From assembly GCF_004123905.1 (NCBI RefSeq), contig NZ_MZXW01000019.1:1-64000 (forward strand): 64,000 bases of DNA, given 5' to 3'. The position numbers and the translations under genes were made by a program. Under the pieces are notes generated by a model. It saw nothing but the letters and a program-made list of their open reading frames with translations, had not been told where the DNA came from and ran no database searches. The DNA is from Bradyrhizobium betae. GTDB lineage: Bacteria > Pseudomonadota > Alphaproteobacteria > Rhizobiales > Xanthobacteraceae. Shown here piece after piece: positions 54,315-62,134 of this stretch. Position 1 is the stretch's first letter. The number at the start of each line of letters is the position of its first letter.

Positions 54315-54713
54315 TTACATCCCACCGCGGCTCAAGAGATACCGCGTGCTATCTCTCAGCCTGTCGATCGCCCGCTCGGGTGTGAGGTGGTCGATCTCAC
54401 CGCGTGTCAGGCCGATATCCCTCAGCTCCCTGTCACTCAGGTCCTGCAAGCTGACTTGCTGGCCCTGGCGCCGCTGCTGAAACGCACGCCAATATCGCTT
54501 GAGCAAGCCCAGGACGCTCCGCGTCGATGCGGCCGGTGGTCCGGCGGCGTCCTTTTCCGACAAAGCGTCGTCCAGCGCTGCGGCGGACGCCTTCAGGCGT
54601 GCTGCTAAAGCCTGGTCGATCGCGTCCTTCGCCTGCACGATCGAGAGGTTGAGTGCGCGCCTTGCGGCATCGCTCTCAATCCCGGATGAGATGTTCGTCA
54701 GTTGGGGTGGCAT
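54315..54713 (-). CDS. DUF1127-containing protein
   Basis: A 132-residue protein whose C-terminal third holds the DUF1127 motif (LQDLSDRELRDIGLTRGEID) after an Arg-rich helix (RYWRAFQQRRQGQQ). Small DUF1127 proteins in Agrobacterium affect RNA/phosphate metabolism; this one has a longer, helical N-terminus. A strong terminator from an upstream minus-strand transcript lies just before it. Confidence 0.85.
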   Translation of the reverse strand: MPPQLTNISSGIESDAARRALNLSIVQAKDAIDQALAARLKASAAALDDALSEKDAAGPPAASTRSVLGLLKRYWRAFQQRRQGQQVSLQDLSDRELRDIGLTRGEIDHLTPERAIDRLRDSTRYLLSRGGM

Positions 54714-54750
54714 CGCATGCTCCTGCTGTTGTGCCGGCAGGGAGCGTGGC

Positions 54751-54785
54751 CAAACAAAAGGCCCCGTCCGATGCCGGCGGGGCCT
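54751..54785 (-). terminator. Rho-independent terminator of an unannotated leftward transcript
   Basis: Minus-strand stem AGGCCCCG / CGGGGCCT with an 11-base loop is followed by CTTTTGTTTG. It lies upstream of the DUF1127 gene, so it must end a transcript from the region 54790-55178, where only very short frames occur. Confidence 0.7.
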
Positions 54786-55178
54786 GGTGGAAAAGGTGTC
54801 GTCGTCGAATTGCTAGCGCGCGACTCCTTCCACGGCCCAACCGAAGCGGGTCATGTGGTTGAAGTTGATTTTGCGCGAGCATTTGATCATGCGATGCCCA
54901 TAACACGGCAACCGCATAAAATCAACAGGTGCGCCAACGCCCGCTGCAGCCTGAAGGCGAATCCCATGCGGGGACCAAAGCCCGGCGACGCTCTGCCGCG
55001 GACCAGACAGGCTGGGAGCCAAAACGGTTCTGCTGATGGCATCAGGTCCGCAAGTCACCAGAAACGAATGGAATCAAGCAGCTGAGTTGAACAGGCGGAA
55101 CGATATTTCGTTGTGGTTGTTGTCTCGTCAGATCCCCGAACGTGGCGGGATCGAAGACGAAAAAGTCAGCAGAACAAA
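54786..55178. other. Intergenic region with a possible very small leftward gene
   Basis: No conventional gene is seen. A 25-codon minus-strand frame (54813-54890, starting MIKCSRKINFNHM) or a 34-codon version from 54917 ends 27 bp before the terminator at 54785. It could be a tiny protein or an sRNA. Confidence 0.35.
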
Positions 55179-55430
55179 ATGGTCCGATCCCTGTCATCCC
55201 TTGCAATTTTCATGCTCCTCGGAGCGTCGGTGATCGCCTTCCCGCCTTTTGCTCCAAAAGTGCAGGCGGATGAACTCGTGGCGCTGGCCAAAGGGGACCG
55301 GCTCGAAATTCGAGCCGCCTCGTCAGGTTGCTCAGCGCAGGTTTGGCCGGACTTTTCCACGTCCTGCTTGCGACGCGCCGGCTCTGGAACGAAAATCCTG
55401 GAAGCTCGCCTCGTGACTGCCCGGCGATAA
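55179..55430 (+). CDS. Small exported protein
   Basis: An 83-residue protein with a signal peptide (MVRSLSSLAIFMLLGASVIA, cleavage near KVQADE). The short mature domain contains GDRLEIRAASSGCSAQVWPD and FSTSCLRRAG with two cysteines likely to pair. The pattern recurs in Bradyrhizobium as small periplasmic proteins of unknown role. The ATG at 55179 suits the signal peptide; upstream frame to 55113 lacks that feature. Confidence 0.7.
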   Translation: MVRSLSSLAIFMLLGASVIAFPPFAPKVQADELVALAKGDRLEIRAASSGCSAQVWPDFSTSCLRRAGSGTKILEARLVTARR

Positions 55431-55676
55431 TTCAGCCTGTTCGATCCGCTCGCCTGAGGATCGGCCCTCCCCAGTTCTTACCGCCACATCAGCCGGGTGA
55501 GGACCAGATCGTCGCGCTGAGACGAGCCAGCGCAGGCGCCCGCGAATTGGCTGGCCTTCTGTTGTCGAAAAGCGCAGCAATCGGTAGCCGGTGCGAGCCT
55601 CGGTCATCAGGCAATCGGCTTATGAGCATTCGCGCGTGCCGAGACGTCATCGGCCCGCCGAGAAAGTGAAATCTCC

Positions 55677-56867
55677 ATGTCGACAGATCCAACTGAAGTG
55701 CCGAACGTTCTCATCGTGGAGGACGAGATGATCCTGCGTATGCGTGCAGTCGACATCGTGGAGGATGCCGGCTTCTGTCCGATCGAGGCGGTCAATGCCG
55801 ACGAGGCCATCTCGGTTCTGGAGTCTCGATCGGACATCTCACTGCTGATGACCGACATCCAAATGCCGGGCAGTATCGACGGCCTCAAGCTCGCCCATGC
55901 GGTGCACGAGCGCTGGCCCTCGATCAAGATCATATTGGTGTCCGGCCAAGTGAAGCCGTCCGAGGCGGAACGACCGGCGAACAGCAGATTTTTCGGCAAA
56001 CCGCTGGGCGTCGAGCAAATGATCACCGAGTTGCAAGCCATGGTGGGCGCAGGAGCTTTGAAGATCGTGCCGACGGCAAGCGATTGGACGCTCGGTGGGG
56101 CGCTTGACGCCGCACAGACGGCTGCTTCCCCCTCCCGGTCGGAGCAGGAGGCCTCTCTGTCAGCCGAAAACGACAGCCTTCGCTTGCTGCTTGAACAAGC
56201 CGAGATAGACGCGCGGGCCCTGATCATCCAGGCCGGCATCGACGCCGAGCAGCGGAGTGCCGCCGACAAACTGCAGAAGCTGATCCTCGGAGAGCTTCAT
56301 CATCGCGTCAAGAATACACTTGCCATGGTGAGCGCGATCGCATCCCAGAGCTTCCGCGGAGCGCCAAGTATCGAGCACGGACAAAAGGCAATGGAGGGCA
56401 GGCTGCTCGCATTGGGACGCGCCCATGATCTACTGCTGCAGGTTAGTTGGGCCGATGCGAGCCTGACCCACACGCTGAGCAGCGCAACGGAGCCCTATGA
56501 CAGTCAGGGAGGCAGACGCTTCCACTTCAATGGACCGGATATCAGGATTACCTCCGTCGCCGTCATTGCGCTTGCGATGACGTTCAACGAACTCTGCACC
56601 AACACGACCAAATTCGGCGCCCTGTCCGTCCCCACGGGCCGCGTCGAGATTTCGTGGGCGATTGACGAGTTGACGCAGAGGCTCCGCCTTGTCTGGACTG
56701 AAAGGGGCGGTCCGGTGGTCGAGCCGCCAACACGGCGGAGTTTCGGCACCCGGATGATGGGGTCGCTCGGCCAGCAATTGGCCGGTCAGGTGAGCCTCGC
56801 GTATGAACCGCGCGGCTTCGTTTACGCGCTGGACGTGCCGCTGAGCTCGGTCGCTGCGGTCGTGTGA
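55677..56867 (+). CDS. Receiver-HWE histidine kinase
   Basis: A 396-residue soluble protein. The N-terminal receiver (about 1-122) has E15/D16, phosphoacceptor D60 in LLMTDIQMPG and K108 in FFGKPL. A coiled coil (about 155-205) follows, then an HWE/HisKA_2 kinase core with the histidine motif ILGELHHRVKNTLAMVSAIA (H209) and a divergent ATPase domain (LAMTFNELCTNTTKFGALS). There is no membrane or PAS sensor domain, so it is probably driven by phosphorylation of its own receiver. The class is common in alphaproteobacterial stress and light signalling. Confidence 0.88.
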   Translation: MSTDPTEVPNVLIVEDEMILRMRAVDIVEDAGFCPIEAVNADEAISVLESRSDISLLMTDIQMPGSIDGLKLAHAVHERWPSIKIILVSGQVKPSEAERPANSRFFGKPLGVEQMITELQAMVGAGALKIVPTASDWTLGGALDAAQTAASPSRSEQEASLSAENDSLRLLLEQAEIDARALIIQAGIDAEQRSAADKLQKLILGELHHRVKNTLAMVSAIASQSFRGAPSIEHGQKAMEGRLLALGRAHDLLLQVSWADASLTHTLSSATEPYDSQGGRRFHFNGPDIRITSVAVIALAMTFNELCTNTTKFGALSVPTGRVEISWAIDELTQRLRLVWTERGGPVVEPPTRRSFGTRMMGSLGQQLAGQVSLAYEPRGFVYALDVPLSSVAAVV

Positions 56868-56982
56868 GCAAGTCTTCGGGCGTCGTGTGAGAGATCGACG
56901 CCCGGTCGCTCGGCGTTGACGGCAAGGCGTGCGTGCCGCGAGATGCGGTGCGCCAACCGGATCTCGCCGTCCTGGACAGGTG

Positions 56983-57216
56983 TCAGTTGCCCCGTCCGCC
57001 CAAATGCCTGAGCATCTCCGCGGCGTTCTTCAGGATCACGGCCTGCTGCATCGCTTCTGCACGCTCCTCGCCGAGCGGCATGTTCCGAGCTTTGTCGCGA
57101 GCGTCCGAGGCCTTGAGGTTCAGTCTGCCAATCAGGGACGGCTGAGCCAGGGCCAGTGGATGAAGCCGTTCGTCGGCCGGAGCCGATAGTGCGCGTCCGT
57201 CCAGGTGATCTACCAT
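56983..57216 (-). CDS. Small charged helical protein
   Basis: A 77-residue protein. The C-terminal 45 residues resemble a recurring small alphaproteobacterial pattern: LKASDARDKARNMPLGEERA then EAMQQAVILKNAAEMLRHLG. Its ATG overlaps the stop of the 39-residue membrane protein gene upstream (ATGGTAG), which supports translation by coupling since no ribosome site is visible. Function is unknown. Confidence 0.55.
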   Translation of the reverse strand: MVDHLDGRALSAPADERLHPLALAQPSLIGRLNLKASDARDKARNMPLGEERAEAMQQAVILKNAAEMLRHLGGRGN

Positions 57217-57329
57217 TGAAGGAGCATCGCACAGACGATCAGAAGCACAAAGAAGATCGGCAGCAGCACGGGCGGAACGAGCCGCTCGTGAATGCCGGAT
57301 GGGGAGTTCGTGACATGTAACCGCCTCAT
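57210..57329 (-). CDS. Very small single-pass membrane protein
   Basis: A 39-residue protein opening MRRLHVTNSPSGIHERLVPP, followed by one hydrophobic helix (about residues 19-37, LLPIFFVLLIVCAMLLQ). The charged N-terminus plus HERLVPP before the helix is a pattern I associate with small Bradyrhizobium membrane proteins. Its TAG overlaps the ATG of the next gene. There is no clear Shine-Dalgarno sequence. Confidence 0.5.
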   Translation of the reverse strand: MRRLHVTNSPSGIHERLVPPVLLPIFFVLLIVCAMLLQW

Positions 57330-57590
57330 TGTCGCGGCGGGAGCGCGATGCTCTCAGTCACCGATGATAGCCGAGGGGCGCGCGGTGATATCAGTGATGT
57401 GGCGTTCCATGCCTGGAATAGCTAGAGGACCTCAACAATTTAAGTGGTCGTTGCTCGTGTATTTCGAGAGCATGTCTGGGGCGTTCGTTTCTGCCCACCG
57501 ACCGATCGCCTGAGAAAATACGACGAAGAAAATACGACGAAAAAGGCCGCGGATTGCGCCGCGACCTCCTGCATTTGCCTGCTTCGTCTC

Positions 57591-57896
57591 TCAGTAAGTG
57601 CCGATTCCGACGCTCACGCCGGGAGCGCGGAAGCCGACGCCGCCGCGGTCGTCATAGCCACGGCGCTCGATGTAGCGCTCGCGTGGTGCATATCCGTAAG
57701 CATCGCGCCCTTCGCGGATGATGACGCGTCTTTCGCCACGTTCGCGCCAGCATCGTCCGTCTTCGTTGCAGACCATACGGACGTTTTGAAGGCTGCTCTC
57801 CGGCGTGAACGATGCGCTGGGGGAAAGCGGGGCCGCCGAAGCAGCGGTCACGATGAGCGTACCGGCTGCGGCTGCTAGAACTGTGAATATTTTCAT
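57591..57896 (-). CDS. Small secreted Arg-rich protein
   Basis: A 101-residue protein with a signal peptide (MKIFTVLAAAAGTLIVTAAS, cleavage near AAPLS). The mature part contains VRMVCNEDGRCWRERGERRV with two cysteines, then a Tyr/Arg/Gly-rich tail ending GVSVGIGTY. Similar proteins occur in many copies in Bradyrhizobium without known role. GGAG lies 8 bases before the ATG at 57896; upstream extension to 58004 is rejected. Confidence 0.78.
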   Translation of the reverse strand: MKIFTVLAAAAGTLIVTAASAAPLSPSASFTPESSLQNVRMVCNEDGRCWRERGERRVIIREGRDAYGYAPRERYIERRGYDDRGGVGFRAPGVSVGIGTY

Positions 57897-58029
57897 GAAG
57901 TATCTCCAAAATAAGTTTGCGTCAGTGAGCCAATAGACTTGCGGAGCAATGGTTCCACGCAAGCAGGAAGAAACTCGTCCACTGCAGCAGTTTGTTCGCC
58001 ACACACGGCCGCTACCATGAGGTCCGGCC

Positions 58030-59556
58030 CTAGCCGCGCACCAGCGACACCAACCAGCGGCGGCCGAACAGGATGAGGATCGCGAGCGCGTAGACGATGG
58101 CGCCGCCGGCAGCCAGCAGCACCAGCGTCACTTCATCGTGGAAATGCATCGCGCCCAGCCAAGAACCGCTGAAGCGCGCGATCAGCCAGAAGGCGGCCGC
58201 GAGGATGATGCCCGTCAGCAGAAACTTGACGAGCGACATCAGCCAGGCGCGGTCGAGCACGAGAAAACCGCGCCGCACGGCGAAGAACAGCACCAGCAGC
58301 AGATTGGTCCAGACACCGACGGCTGTTGCCAGCGCGAGGCCGATCTGGGCGAGCGATCCCATCAAGGCGAGTTTCAGCGCGACGTTGACCCCGATGCCGG
58401 TCAGCGACGCTCGCACCGGCGTCGCTGTGTCCTTGCGCGCATAGAAGGTCGCGACTGCGCTGCGGATCAGCACGAACGGGATCAGACCGATGGCATAGGC
58501 CGCGAGCGTACCGCCTGCAGCAACCGCATCGGCCTTGGAGAATGCGCCGCGGGCGAACAGCGCGCGCATGATCTCGTCGGGCACCGTGAGGAAGGCCGCG
58601 ACAAACGGCACCGAAAACAGCAGCGTGAAGTCGAAGGCGCGGCGCTGCGCCTTCATCGCGCCGTCATGATCGTTGGCGGTGATCCGACGCGACATCTCCG
58701 GCAGCAGCACCGTGCCGATGGCGATGCCGATCACGCCGATCGGAAGCTGGTTGAGGCGGTCGGCATAATAGAGCGCCGACAGTGCGCCCGCGGGCAGGAA
58801 CGTCGCGATGATGGTGTCGGCGAACAGCGCGACCTGCGTCCCCATCGAGCCCAATGTCGCGGGCCCGAGCGCTTTGAAGAAACCGCGGATGTCGTCGTCG
58901 AGCTTCAATGGCGCAAAGCGCGGCAGGCCGCCATGGCGGGCGAGATCGCCGGCCAACAGGACATATTGCAGGAAGCCCGAGATCAGCACGCCCCAGGCGG
59001 CGGCATGGCCCGCGCTGGGAAACCAGGCGGCGAGCGCCAGCGTCATCATCATCGAGATATTGAGGAAGATCGACGCGGCCGCAGCGCTGGCGAAGCGCTG
59101 CATCACGTTGAGCATGCCGCCATACAGCGTCACCAGCGTGATCAGCAGCAGATAGGGAAAGGTGATCCGGGTCAGCTCGATCGCGAGCTTGCGCTGCTCG
59201 GCATCCTCACTGAAGCCCGGGGCCAGGATGCTCATGGCCTGCGGCATGAACAGCCACGCCACGATCAGCAGCACCACCTGCGAGGCCAGCAGCAGCGTGA
59301 AGATACGGTCGGCGAACAGTTTGGCCGCCCCCTCCCCGCGCTCGCCATGGACGTGGGCATAGGCCGGCACCCAGGCGGCGTTGAAGGCGCCTTCGGCAAA
59401 GATCGCGCGGAAATGATTGGGCAGCCGCAGCGCCACGAAAAAGGCGTCGGCCACCGGGCCGGCGCCGAGGATCGCCGCGAGCATGATGTCGCGGGCAAAT
59501 CCCGTCAGCCGCGACAGCAGCGTGTAACCACCAACCGTGAAGATGCGTCCGAGCAT
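58030..59556 (-). CDS. murJ: Lipid II flippase
   Basis: A 508-residue, 14-helix MOP-superfamily protein that flips lipid II across the inner membrane for peptidoglycan synthesis. It begins MLGRIFTVGGYTLLSRLTGF ARD-type and shows the family segments DAFFVALRLPNHFRAIFAEG, FNAAWVPAYA, ALFARGAFSKADAVA and ARKDTATPVR. Length is normal. In other alphaproteobacteria it often follows glnD; here a repeat and a polysaccharide operon lie upstream. It is likely essential. Confidence 0.94.
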   Translation of the reverse strand: MLGRIFTVGGYTLLSRLTGFARDIMLAAILGAGPVADAFFVALRLPNHFRAIFAEGAFNAAWVPAYAHVHGERGEGAAKLFADRIFTLLLASQVVLLIVAWLFMPQAMSILAPGFSEDAEQRKLAIELTRITFPYLLLITLVTLYGGMLNVMQRFASAAAASIFLNISMMMTLALAAWFPSAGHAAAWGVLISGFLQYVLLAGDLARHGGLPRFAPLKLDDDIRGFFKALGPATLGSMGTQVALFADTIIATFLPAGALSALYYADRLNQLPIGVIGIAIGTVLLPEMSRRITANDHDGAMKAQRRAFDFTLLFSVPFVAAFLTVPDEIMRALFARGAFSKADAVAAGGTLAAYAIGLIPFVLIRSAVATFYARKDTATPVRASLTGIGVNVALKLALMGSLAQIGLALATAVGVWTNLLLVLFFAVRRGFLVLDRAWLMSLVKFLLTGIILAAAFWLIARFSGSWLGAMHFHDEVTLVLLAAGGAIVYALAILILFGRRWLVSLVRG

Positions 59557-59613
59557 GCGTCTGTTTTAGAGCATGGCGAGATTAGGTCTAGGTGCTAGCC
59601 GCACGGGAGATCT

Positions 59614-59720
59614 GCTCCCTCCCCCGCTTGCGGGGAGGGTTTCTCCGCAACGGGACAATCCCCCAGAGGAGAAAGCCCTCACCCGCGCCTTCGGCCCGAC
59701 CTCTCCCGCAAGCGGGAGAG
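59614..59720. repeat. Dispersed palindromic repeat, CTCCCCCGC family, copy 2
   Basis: GCTCCCTCCCCCGCTTGCGG at the left is mirrored by CTCTCCCGCAAGCGGGAGAG at the right, with a central GCGCCTTCGGC hairpin. It matches the element at 36123-36240. It lies between murJ and the aminotransferase gene. Confidence 0.8.
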
Positions 59721-59731
59721 GCGAAGCAAGA

Positions 59732-60937
59732 TCAGCCCGCAATTGCACCGCGGACGGCCGCGATGATTCGCTCCTGGTCGGCTTCGGTCAGATAAGCGTG
59801 CATCGGCAGGCTTATGACGTCCTGCGACAGACTCTCGCAAGCAGGCAGGCCGCCGTCAGCGACCGGATATTGCTTGTAGGCGGTCTGCTGATGCATCGAC
59901 TTGCCGTAATAGATCGCCGTCGGCACGCCCTGGGCTTTTAGCGCGGCAGCGAAACCGTCCCGATCGGTCCCCTTCGGAAGGCGGATCGTGTACTGCGCCC
60001 AGACCGAGGTGTTGCCGGGCGCAAGGCGCGGCACGGTGACGACATTGGACAGGCCGCGTTCATAGCGTTCGGCAACTCTGTTGCGGGCGGCGATCTCGTC
60101 GTCAAAGATCTTCAGCTTCTCGATCAGCACCGCGGCCTGCATGGTGTCGAGCCGGCCGGTCAGGCCGAGGCGGACGTTGTCGTATTTATCGACGCCCTGC
60201 CCGTGCACGCGGATGCTGCGCAAGGTCGCGGCGAGCCCGTCGTCATCGGTGAAAATCGCGCCGCCGTCGCCGAAACAACCCAGCGGTTTTGCCGGGAAGA
60301 AGCTGGTCGCGGTGGCGAGCCCGAAAGTGCCGAGCTTTCGGCCCTTGTAGCTCGCGCCAAAGCCCTGGGCGGCATCGTCGAGCACGAACAGGCCTTCGTC
60401 CCTGGCGATCTCGGCGATGGCATCGTGATCGGCGGGCTGGCCGAACAAATCGACCGGAATGACCGCAACGGGCTTGAGCCCGGCCTTGCGGGCCGTCGCG
60501 ATGCCGCGCTTCAGCGACTTCGGGCACATGTTGAAGGTCGTCTCGTCGACGTCGACATAAACGGGCGTCGCGCCGGTCCGCGCCACCGGCGAAGCCGTTG
60601 CGATGAAGGTGAAGGACGGACAGAACACGGCATCGCCGGGCCCGACATTCTGCGCCATCATCACCATCAGGATCGCGTCGGTGCCGCTGGCGCAGCCGAT
60701 CACGTGCTTGGCGCCGGAATAGGCCGCGAGCTGCTTCTCGAGCTCGGCGACTTCAGGTCCGTTGACGAACTGGCAATGGTCGAGCACGCGCTTGACGGCC
60801 TCATCGAGCGAGGCACCAAGCCGGCGGCGCTGAGAGGCGACGTCGATGAAGGGAATGGGTTCGGAACGCAGATGCTGGTTCATGGTCTGGTTCTTGGCGC
60901 CTTGCTGATTGTCTTGCGAAGCTTGAGTAGTCGACAT
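59732..60937 (-). CDS. DegT/DnrJ/EryC1-type sugar aminotransferase, WbpE-like
   Basis: A 401-residue PLP aminotransferase. The lysine is K217 in TSFFPAKPLGCFGDGG; other family blocks are CASGTDAILMVMMAQNVGPG, FCPSFTFIATASPV, LDDAAQGFGASYKGRKLG and GRLDTMQAAVL. The sequence closely resembles P. aeruginosa WbpE, which aminates UDP-GlcNAc-3-oxo-uronate. The preceding gene is a Gfo/Idh dehydrogenase (9 bp away), as in the WbpB-WbpE pair, so a 3-amino-uronate sugar is the likely product. An ATG at 60883 is an alternative start. Confidence 0.88.
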   Translation of the reverse strand: MSTTQASQDNQQGAKNQTMNQHLRSEPIPFIDVASQRRRLGASLDEAVKRVLDHCQFVNGPEVAELEKQLAAYSGAKHVIGCASGTDAILMVMMAQNVGPGDAVFCPSFTFIATASPVARTGATPVYVDVDETTFNMCPKSLKRGIATARKAGLKPVAVIPVDLFGQPADHDAIAEIARDEGLFVLDDAAQGFGASYKGRKLGTFGLATATSFFPAKPLGCFGDGGAIFTDDDGLAATLRSIRVHGQGVDKYDNVRLGLTGRLDTMQAAVLIEKLKIFDDEIAARNRVAERYERGLSNVVTVPRLAPGNTSVWAQYTIRLPKGTDRDGFAAALKAQGVPTAIYYGKSMHQQTAYKQYPVADGGLPACESLSQDVISLPMHAYLTEADQERIIAAVRGAIAG

Positions 60938-60946
60938 GGAAAGGGT

Positions 60947-61951
60947 TCAGCCGGCGACGCGGCGCGGGCCCGTGCGGGCAGGCGCCTTGGCCGCAGGCCG
61001 CGACGGCGTCTCCAGGCACTGCGTCGCGATCTCGAGGCTGGCGACGCCTTCGTCGCCGGTGACCGCCGGCGTCTCGCCGTTGCGCACCGCCTTGAGGAAG
61101 GCGAGCAGCTCGGCACGGAGCGGCTCGTCATGGCCGACAGGCAGATGCCGCATCGAATAGCTGCCATCAGGTTTGAAGCCGAAGCACTCAGTGACCTGGC
61201 GCGTCAAGAGATCGCCCATCACGTATTTGCCGCGAGTCGCGACCGTGACGCTGCGCGCCTTGAACGGCGTCAGCCAGTTGGTGTTGATGTGGGCGAGCAC
61301 GCCGTTGGCGGTGCGGAACTGCAACAGCGCGATATCCTCGCGCTCGGCGACCGCGCTCGACAATTGCGGCTGCACCTCGACGATGTCGGATTCGGTGAAC
61401 CAGCGGATCAAATCGATATCATGCACGGCCAGATCAATGACGACGCCGACATTGGACATGCGCGGCGGGAACGGGCCGACGCGCGTGATCGCGATCGACA
61501 GGATGTCTTCGCCCGCGATCGCCTGCTTGACGGCGGCGACCGCCGGATTGAAGCGCTCGACATGGCCGACCATCAGCGTCACGCCGGCCTTTTGCGCAGC
61601 CGTGACGATCTCGCGGCCTTCGGCGACCGTGGAGGCGATCGGCTTCTCAACCAGCACATGGATGTTCTTGGCGATACAGGCGAGCGAGACCTCGTGGTGC
61701 AGATGGGTCGGCGCGGCGATGGTGACCGCATCGACGCCCGCGGCGAACAGCTGGTCGATGGTCTCGAAACCCTCGCAGCTCGCAAGCTCGGTGGTGCGCG
61801 TCAGATGCGCCGGCGACGGATCGACCACGCCGACGAGGGTGACGCCGGGAAGACCGGCGAGAACGCGCGCATGGTTGCTGCCCATCACGCCGGCGCCAAT
61901 GACGCCGACGCGCAAGCCGGCCTTTGCCGGTGCAGACACTTTGGAACTCAT
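60947..61951 (-). CDS. Gfo/Idh/MocA-family dehydrogenase, WbpB-like
   Basis: A 334-residue NAD(P)-dependent oxidoreductase. The Rossmann motif is VGVIGAGVMGSNHARV (about residues 15-30), the catalytic lysine motif is VEKPIAST, and DLAVHDIDLIRW carries the active-site His/Asp. With the WbpE-like aminotransferase 9 bp downstream it likely oxidises a UDP-N-acetyl-glucosamine-uronate at C3 for amination. It belongs to a surface-polysaccharide operon. Confidence 0.88.
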   Translation of the reverse strand: MSSKVSAPAKAGLRVGVIGAGVMGSNHARVLAGLPGVTLVGVVDPSPAHLTRTTELASCEGFETIDQLFAAGVDAVTIAAPTHLHHEVSLACIAKNIHVLVEKPIASTVAEGREIVTAAQKAGVTLMVGHVERFNPAVAAVKQAIAGEDILSIAITRVGPFPPRMSNVGVVIDLAVHDIDLIRWFTESDIVEVQPQLSSAVAEREDIALLQFRTANGVLAHINTNWLTPFKARSVTVATRGKYVMGDLLTRQVTECFGFKPDGSYSMRHLPVGHDEPLRAELLAFLKAVRNGETPAVTGDEGVASLEIATQCLETPSRPAAKAPARTGPRRVAG

Positions 61952-62134
61952 CTGAGCAAACCCCGATTCAACGCAAATCCCCGGGCCGCTTCTAGCACGG
62001 GTGCCACATTTGTGGCGAATGCCGCCCTATTCGGCCGGACACGATTTGATTCAAAAAGTTACACGTTCCCCGGGCCTAAGCCGCTGAAAGAGTGCGCTCT
62101 TTCGGCCCGGGTGGCGTGATTCGGAGCCTGCTGG
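61952..62134. other. Short gap inside the polysaccharide gene group
   Basis: This 183-bp gap separates manC from the WbpB-like gene. No open frame or strong hairpin is seen; it may hold a promoter for the downstream pair. Confidence 0.4.

Noticed and set aside
58138..59598. A 486-codon plus-strand frame over murJ
   Set aside because: It is Arg/Gln/His-rich antisense translation; murJ on the minus strand has unmistakable membrane motifs.
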